Assembly: GCA_964195485.1 (NCBI GenBank)
Contig: CAXMPG010000043.1
Coordinates: 1 to 13,670, forward strand
DNA length: 13,670 nt
Direction of reading: 5' to 3'
Origin: CAJXZP01 sp964195485
Lineage (GTDB): Bacteria > Bacteroidota > Bacteroidia > Flavobacteriales_G > Salibacteraceae
Shown here one piece after another: positions 1 through 6,172 of this stretch. Each line of letters opens with the position of its first letter. Position 1 is the first letter of the stretch. The translations under genes and the position numbers were made by a program. Below the pieces are notes generated by a model that saw nothing but the letters and a program-made list of their open reading frames with translations, was not told where the DNA came from and did not search any database.

Positions 1-991
1 TATTAATTCTACGACCATAAATCAAAAGTTTCAATTAAGAGAGGATTATACTCTCAACCTGAGTCCTAATTGGGCGTTAAATACGACTGCTTTACTAGAT
101 TATTCTACGGCACAAAACCCAAGTTTATCAGGTGTTCAAGATATGTTGCAATCTTCGGTATTAGTTGGTTTTAATGGTCATTTGACAAATAAATGGGAGG
201 TAGGAGCCTTTATTCAACCTACGCTAAACAGGAGTGATTTTGAGTTATTACCTATGGCTAGTATTGCTTTTCTTCCTACTGGAAAAAGGAATTTGGTTAT
301 TGGCGCCAATGTGGCGCAAAATGTCCATTTCCCAACGTTAAATGATTTGTACTGGAATCCGGGTGGAAACGCTAATTTATTACCTGAAAAAGCAATTAAT
401 GGAGAACTGAATCTACATGTAGATGGCTTGCTAAAAAAGAAACTAAAATGGGATTTCGATATTTCTGGGTTTTATGGAAGTGTGGATAATTGGATTCTTT
501 GGCAACCGAGTGATAAAGGCTACTGGGAGGCACAAAACATAAAATCAGTCGAACATAGTGGAGGGGAAACAAGTCTAGGACTTCAAAGTAAACTTGGGGA
601 AGTCAACGTGAGTTTTAAAGGTTCTTACCAGTTTGTTCAAGCAATAAACAAAGGCGTAGAAGATGAATCTTTGAATAAACAGCTAATTTATACGCCTGCG
701 CATTCTGCGCATTGGCTATTAGGCGTAGCGTATAAAAACCTTTGGGTAAATACCAATTACACCTTTACGGGAATTCGCTATATAACTACTTCTAACTCCA
801 GTTATTTACCCAGTTATGATTTAGTAAATTTAGCCATGGGGTACCATTTGAAATTAGCAAAAGGTCACAGACTTGATTTTCAATTTGACATTAATAATAT
901 TTTAGACAAAGAGTATATGTCGGTGGTGTACAGAGCTATGCCGGGAATAAATTATCAATTAAACATTAGGTATTACCTGAATAGTAAATAG
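1..991 (+). CDS. TonB-dependent outer-membrane receptor, C-terminal part (BtuB-like), 5'-truncated by window edge
   Basis: The frame is open from base 2 to the stop at 989-991, about 329 codons, so the gene begins before the window; the Met codon at 143 is internal. The visible part would be the C-terminal half of a 22-strand beta-barrel that imports a scarce ligand using TonB energy. Family marks are a segment reading NDLYWNPGGN followed by LLPEKA, typical of the BtuB/cobalamin-type receptors of Bacteroidota, alternating hydrophobic/polar strands, and a terminal block with NNILDKEY and a last strand NIRYYL. The plug domain and TonB box are not visible. A beta-propeller lipoprotein follows after 8 bases, which is the arrangement of BtuB/BtuG-type cobalamin uptake. 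The ligand assignment is inference. Any cobalamin riboswitch would lie upstream, outside the window. Confidence 0.88.
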   Translation, partial: INSTTINQKFQLREDYTLNLSPNWALNTTALLDYSTAQNPSLSGVQDMLQSSVLVGFNGHLTNKWEVGAFIQPTLNRSDFELLPMASIAFLPTGKRNLVIGANVAQNVHFPTLNDLYWNPGGNANLLPEKAINGELNLHVDGLLKKKLKWDFDISGFYGSVDNWILWQPSDKGYWEAQNIKSVEHSGGETSLGLQSKLGEVNVSFKGSYQFVQAINKGVEDESLNKQLIYTPAHSAHWLLGVAYKNLWVNTNYTFTGIRYITTSNSSYLPSYDLVNLAMGYHLKLAKGHRLDFQFDINNILDKEYMSVVYRAMPGINYQLNIRYYLNSK

Positions 992-999
992 TTGATTAT

Positions 1000-2073
1000 A
1001 TGATTTTTAAAGAAATAAAAGTGGGGTTAAGTTGGCATAGATTCATTCTGTCATTAATACGTAATAGTGCCTCAATTTCGGTAGTTTTTATTAGTGTTAT
1101 GTTGACTAGTTGTACCAAGAACTCAGATGATTTTGGACCGCAAACGGATGATAATGAAACTCCAATAGCCGGAAGTCAAAGAGTAGTAGTGTTAAATGAA
1201 GGTAATTTCATGTTTGGTAATGGCTCCGTATCCGTCATTGATAATAGTATCGAGCAAGTATCAAACGAAGCCTTTAAACAAGCTAATGGCTATCCTTTGG
1301 GTGATGTTCCGCAAAGTTTAATGGTTCATGATAGTCTGGGATATATAATAGTCAATAACTCCGGTAAAATTGAAGTGGTGGACTGGGCTGATTTTAAATC
1401 CGTAAAAACCATTACTGGATTTACCTCTCCTAGACAAATGATAGTGGTAAGTGAGAATCCATTAACGGCTTGGGTTACCGATTTATACGCCAATAAAATT
1501 TGGGAAGTTAACTTAGAATCCGGAGTGATTATAGGGGATATTCCAAGTCAGGGTTGGAACGAAAACATTGTTAAATGGAATGATAAAGTGCTGATTTTAA
1601 ATAAAAAAGATAGTTTAATTAATGTTTTTGATATTTTGTCAGAGGCTATAACGCAAAGTTTAGGAGCTGGATTAGAGATTGTTGATTTCAAGTGGTGGAG
1701 TGCTAATGAACTAATGGTTTTGGCAAATACAGGAATGTATAAATTGGAATTGCAAACCATGAATTTGTTGTTGGTTAAAGAATTCCCAGTAAAAAGAAAC
1801 CCCAGCAAATTGGCTGTGGATACCACATTAGATATCATGTACTTTTTAGAAGGAGACTTGTATAGGTTCGATACCGATATTGAAAAGATGGTTTCTACTT
1901 CGTTAGGTTCTAATTTTTATGGATTAGCAGTAAACTCCACTACGCATAAAGTTTACCTTACTGATGCAAAAGACTTCGTGCAGCCTGGCTCCGTTGTAAA
2001 GTTTAGTTCCGACTTTCAAGATTCTGTGATTTTTGAGGTAGGAGTGAATCCACAGTATTTAGAGGTAGAGTAA
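1000..2073 (+). CDS. Outer-membrane lipoprotein with YncE/DUF5074-like beta-propeller (BtuG-like)
   Basis: This 357-residue protein starts with a long basic and hydrophobic signal that ends in a lipobox, LTSC, with the lipidated Cys at residue 38. The next residues, TKNSDD, include an acidic S-D-D patch like the lipoprotein export signal that sends Bacteroidota lipoproteins to the cell surface. The rest consists of repeated blade-like segments, such as RVVVLNEGNF, GSVSVIDN, GKIEVVDW and NKIWEVNLESG, as in YncE/DUF5074 propellers. BtuG of Bacteroides is a surface propeller that hands cobalamin to BtuB. The position 8 bases after a BtuB-like receptor makes the same role likely here, but the ligand is not proven by sequence. 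Only one upstream Met fits the signal peptide, so the start at 1000 is fairly secure. The two genes are almost certainly cotranscribed. Confidence 0.78.
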   Translation: MIFKEIKVGLSWHRFILSLIRNSASISVVFISVMLTSCTKNSDDFGPQTDDNETPIAGSQRVVVLNEGNFMFGNGSVSVIDNSIEQVSNEAFKQANGYPLGDVPQSLMVHDSLGYIIVNNSGKIEVVDWADFKSVKTITGFTSPRQMIVVSENPLTAWVTDLYANKIWEVNLESGVIIGDIPSQGWNENIVKWNDKVLILNKKDSLINVFDILSEAITQSLGAGLEIVDFKWWSANELMVLANTGMYKLELQTMNLLLVKEFPVKRNPSKLAVDTTLDIMYFLEGDLYRFDTDIEKMVSTSLGSNFYGLAVNSTTHKVYLTDAKDFVQPGSVVKFSSDFQDSVIFEVGVNPQYLEVE

Positions 2074-2099
2074 GAAGTTTAATTGCGTGGAATTTTTTT

Positions 2100-2207
2100 A
2101 AAAAGAGTCACGAATGCACGAATGAATTTTACTTCTATCTAAACTCATTTGAAAAGGTTTCACCTATTCGTGCATTCATGGCTAATTCTAAAGGGATGCC
2201 TCTTTTT
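2100..2207. terminator. Two-way terminator / REP-like hairpin between convergent genes
   Basis: An outer stem pairs 2100-2107 (AAAAAGAG) with 2200-2207 (CTCTTTTT). An inner perfect 12-bp stem pairs 2112-2123 (GAATGCACGAAT) with 2166-2177. The A-run on one side and the T-run on the other would serve as U-tracts for transcripts arriving from either direction. It sits between the lipoprotein gene on + and the ssb gene on -, and the outer arm touches the ssb stop codon. The inner arms read like the CACGAATGCACGAAT intergenic repeats seen in many copies in Bacteroidota genomes, so it may also be a member of a dispersed repeat family. Confidence 0.6.
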
Positions 2208-2548
2208 TAGTCTGATTTCTTTCCAAACATTTGAATTTCGTTGGCTATGATTTCAGTTACATAATGCGTTGTACCGTTTTTATCATCGTAGGTTTTGTTG
2301 TTTAATTTTCCTTCAATGGCAATTTCTTGTCCTTTGGTGATGTGTTTTTCAATAATGGTTGCCGTGTTACCCCAAGCCACAACGTTATGCCACTGAACGC
2401 TCTCTACCTTTTTACCTTTTTGGTCTTTATACGACTCATTTACGGCTAAAGAGAATTTGGCTAATTTCTTTCCGCCATCTAAATTTACTATTTCTGGGTT
2501 TTGACCTAAACGTCCTATTAACTGTACTTTGTTTCTTAATGTGCTCAT
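2207..2548 (-). CDS. ssb: Short single-stranded DNA-binding protein (SSB)
   Basis: The 113-residue product is a single OB-fold SSB that binds single-stranded DNA in replication, repair and recombination. Family features are the start MSTLRNKVQLIGRLGQNPE, then FSLAVNESYKD, the aromatic WHNVVAWG block, a basic loop before IAIEGKLNNKTYDDKNG, and the final strand TEIIANEIQMFG. The OB fold covers about residues 4-108. The protein ends only a few residues later in GKKSD. The long flexible linker and acidic tail (usually ending DDIPF-like) that recruits partner proteins is missing, so this is probably an accessory SSB paralogue; a full-length SSB would be expected elsewhere. The gene stands alone, facing the lipoprotein gene and diverging from the small gene at 2933. 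Confidence 0.93.
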   Translation of the reverse strand: MSTLRNKVQLIGRLGQNPEIVNLDGGKKLAKFSLAVNESYKDQKGKKVESVQWHNVVAWGNTATIIEKHITKGQEIAIEGKLNNKTYDDKNGTTHYVTEIIANEIQMFGKKSD

Positions 2549-2932
2549 AATAATTGTTTTAATAATATATAATTGAATTTAATGCATGTCGTATTCCGTT
2601 ACAGCTGATACTGGAATTGTTTGACGATGCAAAGATGGAGTAGCTTCCAAACTTTAATCGGGTGATAAGCGCTTACTAGTCGTTTGTAAACGGTTGCTGT
2701 CGGGTATTGCTCGTTTTTTAACCCGTGAAATGGAAGGGTAAGACCAATGAAATCAATAAGTGTATAAGATTTACCATGCGGAAAATTTAAAAAAAGCAAT
2801 ACAGTAGAAACCGGGATTAAATTTCAAATTATAGATAGGAATTAAGGGTAAGCGTATTTTATCCATTACATTTGACGCGTTTCGTGGAGGATTAATAAAA
2901 ATCCGATACACGATATTTATATCAGATTAAAA
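2549..2932. other. 384-base intergenic region between divergent ssb and the small Lys/Glu-rich gene
   Basis: No convincing gene is seen. It holds the likely promoter region of ssb and, on +, whatever drives the gene at 2933. A short palindrome, CGTTTGTAAACG, lies near 2680. A 66-codon open frame on the - strand (2599-2799) overlaps the probable ssb promoter and has no recognisable family features. Confidence 0.5.
2630..2637 (-). promoter_or_regulatory. Possible Bacteroidota -7 box for ssb
   Basis: Read on the - strand this is CATCTTTG followed by CA, close to the TAnnTTTG -7 element of Bacteroidota promoters (often TATCTTTGCA). It would give a leader of about 75 bases before the ssb start at 2548. 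No clear -33 TTG is seen at the expected spacing, so the call is tentative. Confidence 0.35.
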
Positions 2933-3115
2933 ATGGCAAAATCAAACAGAGAAAAAGACACGAAAAATAAGTCGAAGCATAGTAAGCTAATGTCTCAAAA
3001 GAAGAATAAAGAACGTAGAGCCAAAGACTCCAGAGCGGAAAAGATGAAGGCATTAAAAGCCAAAATAAAAGAGAACCAAGAGAAAGAAGAGAAAGAAGAG
3101 AAAGAAGAAAATTAA
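2933..3115 (+). CDS. Small highly charged Lys/Glu-rich protein, function unknown
   Basis: The open frame encodes 60 residues. About 18 are Lys and 11 are Glu, with almost no hydrophobic residues, so the chain is probably disordered or a single charged helix. The N-terminal two thirds is strongly basic (MAKSNREKDTKNKSK...), and the C-terminus is an acidic-basic repeat, EKEEKEEKEEN, written in DNA by a tandem repeat of a GAGAAAGAA unit. This two-part charge pattern could suit nucleic-acid or ribosome contact, but that is speculation. There is no signal peptide or known domain. The ATG at 2933 follows an A-rich leader. It stands alone between ssb (opposite strand) and the orphan gene at 3328. 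It could be a chance open frame, although the purposeful charge pattern and ATG start argue for a real gene. Confidence 0.55.
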   Translation: MAKSNREKDTKNKSKHSKLMSQKKNKERRAKDSRAEKMKALKAKIKENQEKEEKEEKEEN

Positions 3116-3246
3116 CCCTTACTTCAAACTAAATACCATACCCGCTGGTTGTTAAAGTATCTTTATTTAGAATCAGACTGATTTAATTCGTGTTGTACGT
3201 GTCATTTCTATATTAGAATTGTTAATAACTCAAATTTCCTAAATAG

Positions 3247-3323
3247 TTAAAAGGTTTGACCAACTAGTTTTTAAAAACATTACTAATCTTACGGTTCATT
3301 AAGTAACGGGTCAAATCTTTTAA
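3247..3323 (+). promoter_or_regulatory. Long inverted repeat whose 3' arm ends 4 bases before the next start codon
   Basis: Bases 3247-3261 (TTAAAAGGTTTGACC) pair with 3309-3323 (GGTCAAATCTTTTAA) as a 15-bp stem with a single G-U pair and a 47-base loop. The loop carries a perfect palindrome, GTTTTTAAAAAC, at 3267-3278. The 3' arm covers the ribosome-binding region of the gene at 3328, so in RNA the stem could block translation. It could equally be a DNA operator or the ends of a very small mobile element; no clear target duplication is seen. The rest of the 3116-3327 gap shows nothing else clear. Confidence 0.5.
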
Positions 3324-3327
3324 AAAA

Positions 3328-3822
3328 ATGGAATTTACAATTGAGCAGATTTCGAAAAAATTGCAGATTTATGATGTAATACTTATTCGTATATGCGCTT
3401 ATTTAGGGGTGCATGTATACGACCAGACTGTAGATAGTAATATTGGCTCTAAGGCAGTTTTAAAGGGCGCGTTTGTGAAGTTTTTAGAGGAGAATGCTTC
3501 TTTCTTTAAACGGTATCACGATGATTATTATGCGACTAAAGATCCTGAAATTATTGCGGCTACAATAAATCGAAAAAAGTCTGTGGTGAATAAATACTTG
3601 GTTAATTTATATCCTGACTATTTTTCTAAAGAGGTGTTCAAACCGGAATGTAGTAAAAAATTGAAATACATATCTTCCTTTGAAATTGACTTTGCTATTG
3701 GGAATTCTAGCACCCTAAATAGGAATCCGCTAGGGAAGTCTACGTGGCATTTAGGAATGAAGCAACAAATGGTTATTGAGCGACTCAATAAGCAAGTTTC
3801 AAGTAACCCTTGGGTTAAATAA
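3328..3822 (+). CDS. Hypothetical protein, 164 aa, unrecognised family
   Basis: The product has 164 residues with no signal peptide, no membrane segment and no motif I recognise. It looks cytoplasmic and mainly helical. The first ~45 residues (MEFTIEQISKKLQIYDVIL... then IGSKAVLKGAFVKFLEEN) could be a small helical, winged-helix-like fold. The middle is rich in Tyr, Phe and Lys (ASFFKRYHDDYYATKD), and the C-terminus contains a Trp-containing stretch, LGKSTWHLGMKQQ. There are two Cys residues and no metal-binding pattern. The ATG at 3328 is preceded by an A/T-rich leader with a long inverted repeat. The gene ends 76 bases before modE and is on the same strand, but the ModE-type operator between them suggests separate transcription. 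Function unknown. Confidence 0.7.
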   Translation: MEFTIEQISKKLQIYDVILIRICAYLGVHVYDQTVDSNIGSKAVLKGAFVKFLEENASFFKRYHDDYYATKDPEIIAATINRKKSVVNKYLVNLYPDYFSKEVFKPECSKKLKYISSFEIDFAIGNSSTLNRNPLGKSTWHLGMKQQMVIERLNKQVSSNPWVK

Positions 3823-3872
3823 TAGACGTATAAAATTTTATGTAATAATTCTCACTTACTTATTTCAGACAT

Positions 3873-3896
3873 CGTTATATATTCGCGTGCATAACG
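3873..3896 (+). promoter_or_regulatory. Probable ModE-type operator (Mo box) in front of the operon
   Basis: The 24-bp element has inverted halves, CGTTATAT (3873-3880) and ATAACG (3891-3896), with ten bases between. By memory, the spacing and half-sites match the ModE site of the E. coli modABCD promoter. It ends two bases before the modE start at 3899. A -7-like TATATTCG (3878-3885) lies inside it, which would give a very short leader and simple repression by blocking polymerase; no good -33 element is seen. Direct autoregulation by the adjacent ModE is inferred. Confidence 0.65.
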
Positions 3897-3898
3897 GT

Positions 3899-4240
3899 AT
3901 GAGCGAAGAATATTTCATAAAATCACGTTTCTGGATTGCCACCAAAGAGGGGACTTTCTTAGGTGATGGAAAGGTTAAACTCCTGATGACCATCGCGGAA
4001 ACAGGTTCTATTTCAGCTGCCGCTAGAAGCCTTGAGATTTCATATCGTAAAGCGTGGAAAATGATTGACGTAATGAATGAACAAGCCAAATCACCTTTGG
4101 TAAAACGCCAATCGGGTGGCAAAAGTGGCGGGGGAACCATTGTTACCGCAAAAGGATTGCAATCCATTGAATCATTTTTAGCTTTAAAAAAGAAATGCCA
4201 AGATTTCATGGATGTTGAATTCAATAAATTAGAATTTTAA
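3899..4240 (+). CDS. modE: Single-domain ModE-family molybdate-responsive transcription regulator
   Basis: The 113-residue product is the N-terminal DNA-binding half of ModE. It shows a winged helix-turn-helix with FWIATKEGTFLGDGKVKLL, then IAETGSISAAARSLEISYRKAWKMIDVMN (recognition region) and the wing LVKRQSGGKSGGGT followed by VTAKG. The two C-terminal molbindin (Mop/TOBE) domains that bind molybdate in E. coli ModE are absent, as in other short ModE-like proteins. The open frame runs back to 3776 but would overlap the preceding gene; the ATG at 3899 gives the usual family start and is preferred. A ModE-type palindrome ends two bases upstream. The stop overlaps the mobA start (TAATG), so it is the first gene of the cofactor operon. 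How it senses molybdenum or cofactor status is unclear. Confidence 0.88.
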   Translation: MSEEYFIKSRFWIATKEGTFLGDGKVKLLMTIAETGSISAAARSLEISYRKAWKMIDVMNEQAKSPLVKRQSGGKSGGGTIVTAKGLQSIESFLALKKKCQDFMDVEFNKLEF

Positions 4241-4833
4241 TGACCGCTGTGGCTAAATATCAAGACGTGTCTGTTATAATCCTTACTGGAGGTCAAAGCA
4301 AGCGCATGGGGACAGATAAAGGCCGTTTAGAGGTTTCTGAATCCACTTTTTTTAACCACGTATTGAAATTGGCCCAACAAATATCAAATCAGATATTTAT
4401 TTCTGTAGGAATCCATAATCAAGAACACTATCAAAACACCAATGCTATGGTGGTAACGGATGTCGTAAGCAATAAAGGTCCCATGGGCGGAATTACGTCC
4501 ATTTTACCTCATATAACTACACATTGGCTTTTTGTGGTATCAGTAGATACACCAAGGGTTACCGGAAATATGTTTCGGAAATTGTGGGATTTTAAAGGAG
4601 GGTATGAAGCCGTGGCTTTTTCGTCTGATAATAAAATTCATCCGCTAATAGGATTATACAGTTCCAATACATTTACGAGTTGGAATAATGCTTTCGATAA
4701 GGATGAACTCAAAATCACTTCGTTAGTAAAGTCATTAAACATCAATGTGATAGATGCGGATAATGAGACGGCTAAAAGGTTGAGAAATATCAATACCCCG
4801 CAAGAATATAAAGAATTATTAGAATCGGTATAA
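4240..4833 (+). CDS. mobA: Molybdenum cofactor guanylyltransferase MobA
   Basis: MobA transfers GMP from GTP to Mo-molybdopterin to make the MGD form used by DMSO-reductase-type enzymes. The 197-residue length fits the family. The nucleotide-binding signature GGQSKRMGTDKG is at residues 17-28, a glycine-rich KGPMGGITSI block follows near residue 80, and the metal-binding Asp of VDTP is at residue 103 within a strand LFVVSVDTP. The segment AVAFSSDNKIHPLIGLYSS matches the substrate-side region of MobA, where HPL is usual. The start ATG shares a base with the modE stop (TAATG), and moaD begins directly after the stop, indicating tight translational coupling. Presence of mobA implies the cell uses guanylated cofactor, as in nitrate, formate or sulfoxide-type reductases, although no such enzyme lies in the window. 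Confidence 0.93.
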   Translation: MTAVAKYQDVSVIILTGGQSKRMGTDKGRLEVSESTFFNHVLKLAQQISNQIFISVGIHNQEHYQNTNAMVVTDVVSNKGPMGGITSILPHITTHWLFVVSVDTPRVTGNMFRKLWDFKGGYEAVAFSSDNKIHPLIGLYSSNTFTSWNNAFDKDELKITSLVKSLNINVIDADNETAKRLRNINTPQEYKELLESV

Positions 4834-5073
4834 ATGAAAATTAACACATTATATTTTGGAATAATCGCGGAATTGAAAGGGCTAAGCTCTGAAATTCAGG
4901 ATTATAATTCGGATTTATCGATAAATCAATTAAAATTGGATTTAAACACAGCTATTCCTGCATTAAATGAAATCAATTACTCGGTGGCAGTAAATCAAAA
5001 AATGGTCTCTGATGATGTTTCGCTTTGCGAAGGAGATGAAGTCTCATTTTTCCCGCCATTTGCTGGAGGTTAA
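4834..5073 (+). CDS. moaD: Molybdopterin synthase small (sulfur-carrier) subunit MoaD
   Basis: This 79-residue ubiquitin-like protein carries the thiocarboxylate sulfur to cyclic pyranopterin phosphate. It has the beta-grasp pattern: a first strand INTLYFGIIAELKG, then YSVAVNQKMVSDDVSL, and the ending EGDEVSFFPPFAGG. The C-terminal Gly-Gly (78-79), which is adenylated by MoeB and then sulfurated, is intact. It begins at the base after the mobA stop and lies immediately before moeB and near moaE, its enzyme and complex partners. Length and ending are normal. Confidence 0.95.
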   Translation: MKINTLYFGIIAELKGLSSEIQDYNSDLSINQLKLDLNTAIPALNEINYSVAVNQKMVSDDVSLCEGDEVSFFPPFAGG

Positions 5074-5092
5074 TAGATTATAGGATTAATAA

Positions 5093-6163
5093 ATGTTATC
5101 AGAACAAGAAATACAACGCTATAAAAGGCATTTATTGCTTCCAGAAATGGGAACAGAAGGGCAATTTGCCCTAAAGAATGCACGCGTTTTGGTTATTGGG
5201 GCAGGTGGCTTAGGAAATGCTGTTTTACCGTATTTGGCAGCTGCTGGTGTTGGAGACGTTACCGTGGTAGATAAGGATGTGGTAGATATTTCGAATTTAC
5301 AACGTCAAGTATTATTTACGGAAAACGACTTGGGTAAATCAAAATCCAGTACGATTGTTCAACGGTTATTACAAATTAATAGTACTGGTAAATACCATTC
5401 TGTTGAGCAGTACTTTACTGAAAGTAATGCGTTAGAACTAACTAAAAATAAAGATGTTATAATTGATTGTGTAGATCAAATAGATGTCCGTTATTTAATT
5501 AACGATTTGGCAGTACATCATCAAATCCCAATGGTATATGGCGCCATTCACCGGTTTGAAGGTCAGGTGGCAGTATTCAACTATCAAGAAGGGGCAACGT
5601 ACCGATGTGCGTTTCCAAAAAACGAATATAAATCAGTCGCACCCAACTGCGAAGAAGTAGGAGTTATTGGAGTTTTACCGGGTATTATTGGTTTGTATCA
5701 AGCCATGGAAACCATTAAAATCATTACCGGTATTGGAACCGTATTATCCAATAAAATAATGATGGTCGATTTGCTGCACAACAGTAATCATACAATCACA
5801 ATCGAAAAGAAAAGTAATTCAATAAACACCTCAAAAATAGTAGTATCAAGTATTATGGAACAAAAAATGGAAAACGAAATTATTGATTTTGACGCAAGTC
5901 AATTAGAAGAGGTAATTGAAAATAATCAGGGACTTAAAATTATTGATATCCAGTATCAAACCAATGTTAAGAGCATTAAAGGAGTGGAAGTTACACATAT
6001 TCCAGTATCCGAATTTGAACAGGAAATGGATCGCTTAGATAAATCACAAACTATATTATTGTATTGTGCACATGGTGTTAATAGTCAATGGGCTACGCGT
6101 TTATTGAAGCAAAATGATTTTGAAAAGATATATCACTTAGTAGGCGGAATTACGTCTGTATAA
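5093..6163 (+). CDS. moeB: MoaD-activating enzyme: ThiF/MoeB domain fused to a C-terminal rhodanese domain
   Basis: The 356-residue protein resembles eukaryotic MOCS3/Uba4 in layout. The E1-like domain (about 1-245) binds ATP with GAGGLG at 36-41 and NLQRQVLF near 68, has DQIDVRYLIND and RFEGQVAVF, and retains the conserved Cys186 in APNCEEVGVIG. The rhodanese domain (about 260-356) has its active Cys325 in CAHGVNS. It should adenylate the MoaD C-terminus and may deliver sulfur from the rhodanese cysteine. Oddities: the zinc-binding CxxC usually at YRC is reduced to TYRC (Cys172 alone), the second CxxC at the end of the E1 domain is absent, the rhodanese loop lacks the usual Arg, and the protein ends right after VGGITSV. 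Its place between moaD and moaE supports a cofactor role over a thiamine (ThiF) role. Confidence 0.9.
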   Translation: MLSEQEIQRYKRHLLLPEMGTEGQFALKNARVLVIGAGGLGNAVLPYLAAAGVGDVTVVDKDVVDISNLQRQVLFTENDLGKSKSSTIVQRLLQINSTGKYHSVEQYFTESNALELTKNKDVIIDCVDQIDVRYLINDLAVHHQIPMVYGAIHRFEGQVAVFNYQEGATYRCAFPKNEYKSVAPNCEEVGVIGVLPGIIGLYQAMETIKIITGIGTVLSNKIMMVDLLHNSNHTITIEKKSNSINTSKIVVSSIMEQKMENEIIDFDASQLEEVIENNQGLKIIDIQYQTNVKSIKGVEVTHIPVSEFEQEMDRLDKSQTILLYCAHGVNSQWATRLLKQNDFEKIYHLVGGITSV

Positions 6164-6172
6164 ACGAGTAAA

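Noticed and set aside
2599..2799. 66-codon open frame on the - strand upstream of ssb
   Set aside because: It overlaps the probable ssb promoter and has no family features, no good ribosome site and an unlikely composition.
3061..3115. Tandem GAGAAAGAA repeat as a CRISPR-like or mobile repeat
   Set aside because: There are no spacers; it is a codon repeat inside an open frame encoding EKEE units.
3158..3165. TATCTTTA as a -7 box for the 3328 gene
   Set aside because: One base off the consensus, no -33 element at the right distance, and more than 150 bases from the start codon.
3776..3898. N-terminal extension of modE from an ATG at 3776
   Set aside because: It would overlap the preceding gene and run through the ModE-type operator; the family start fits ATG 3899.
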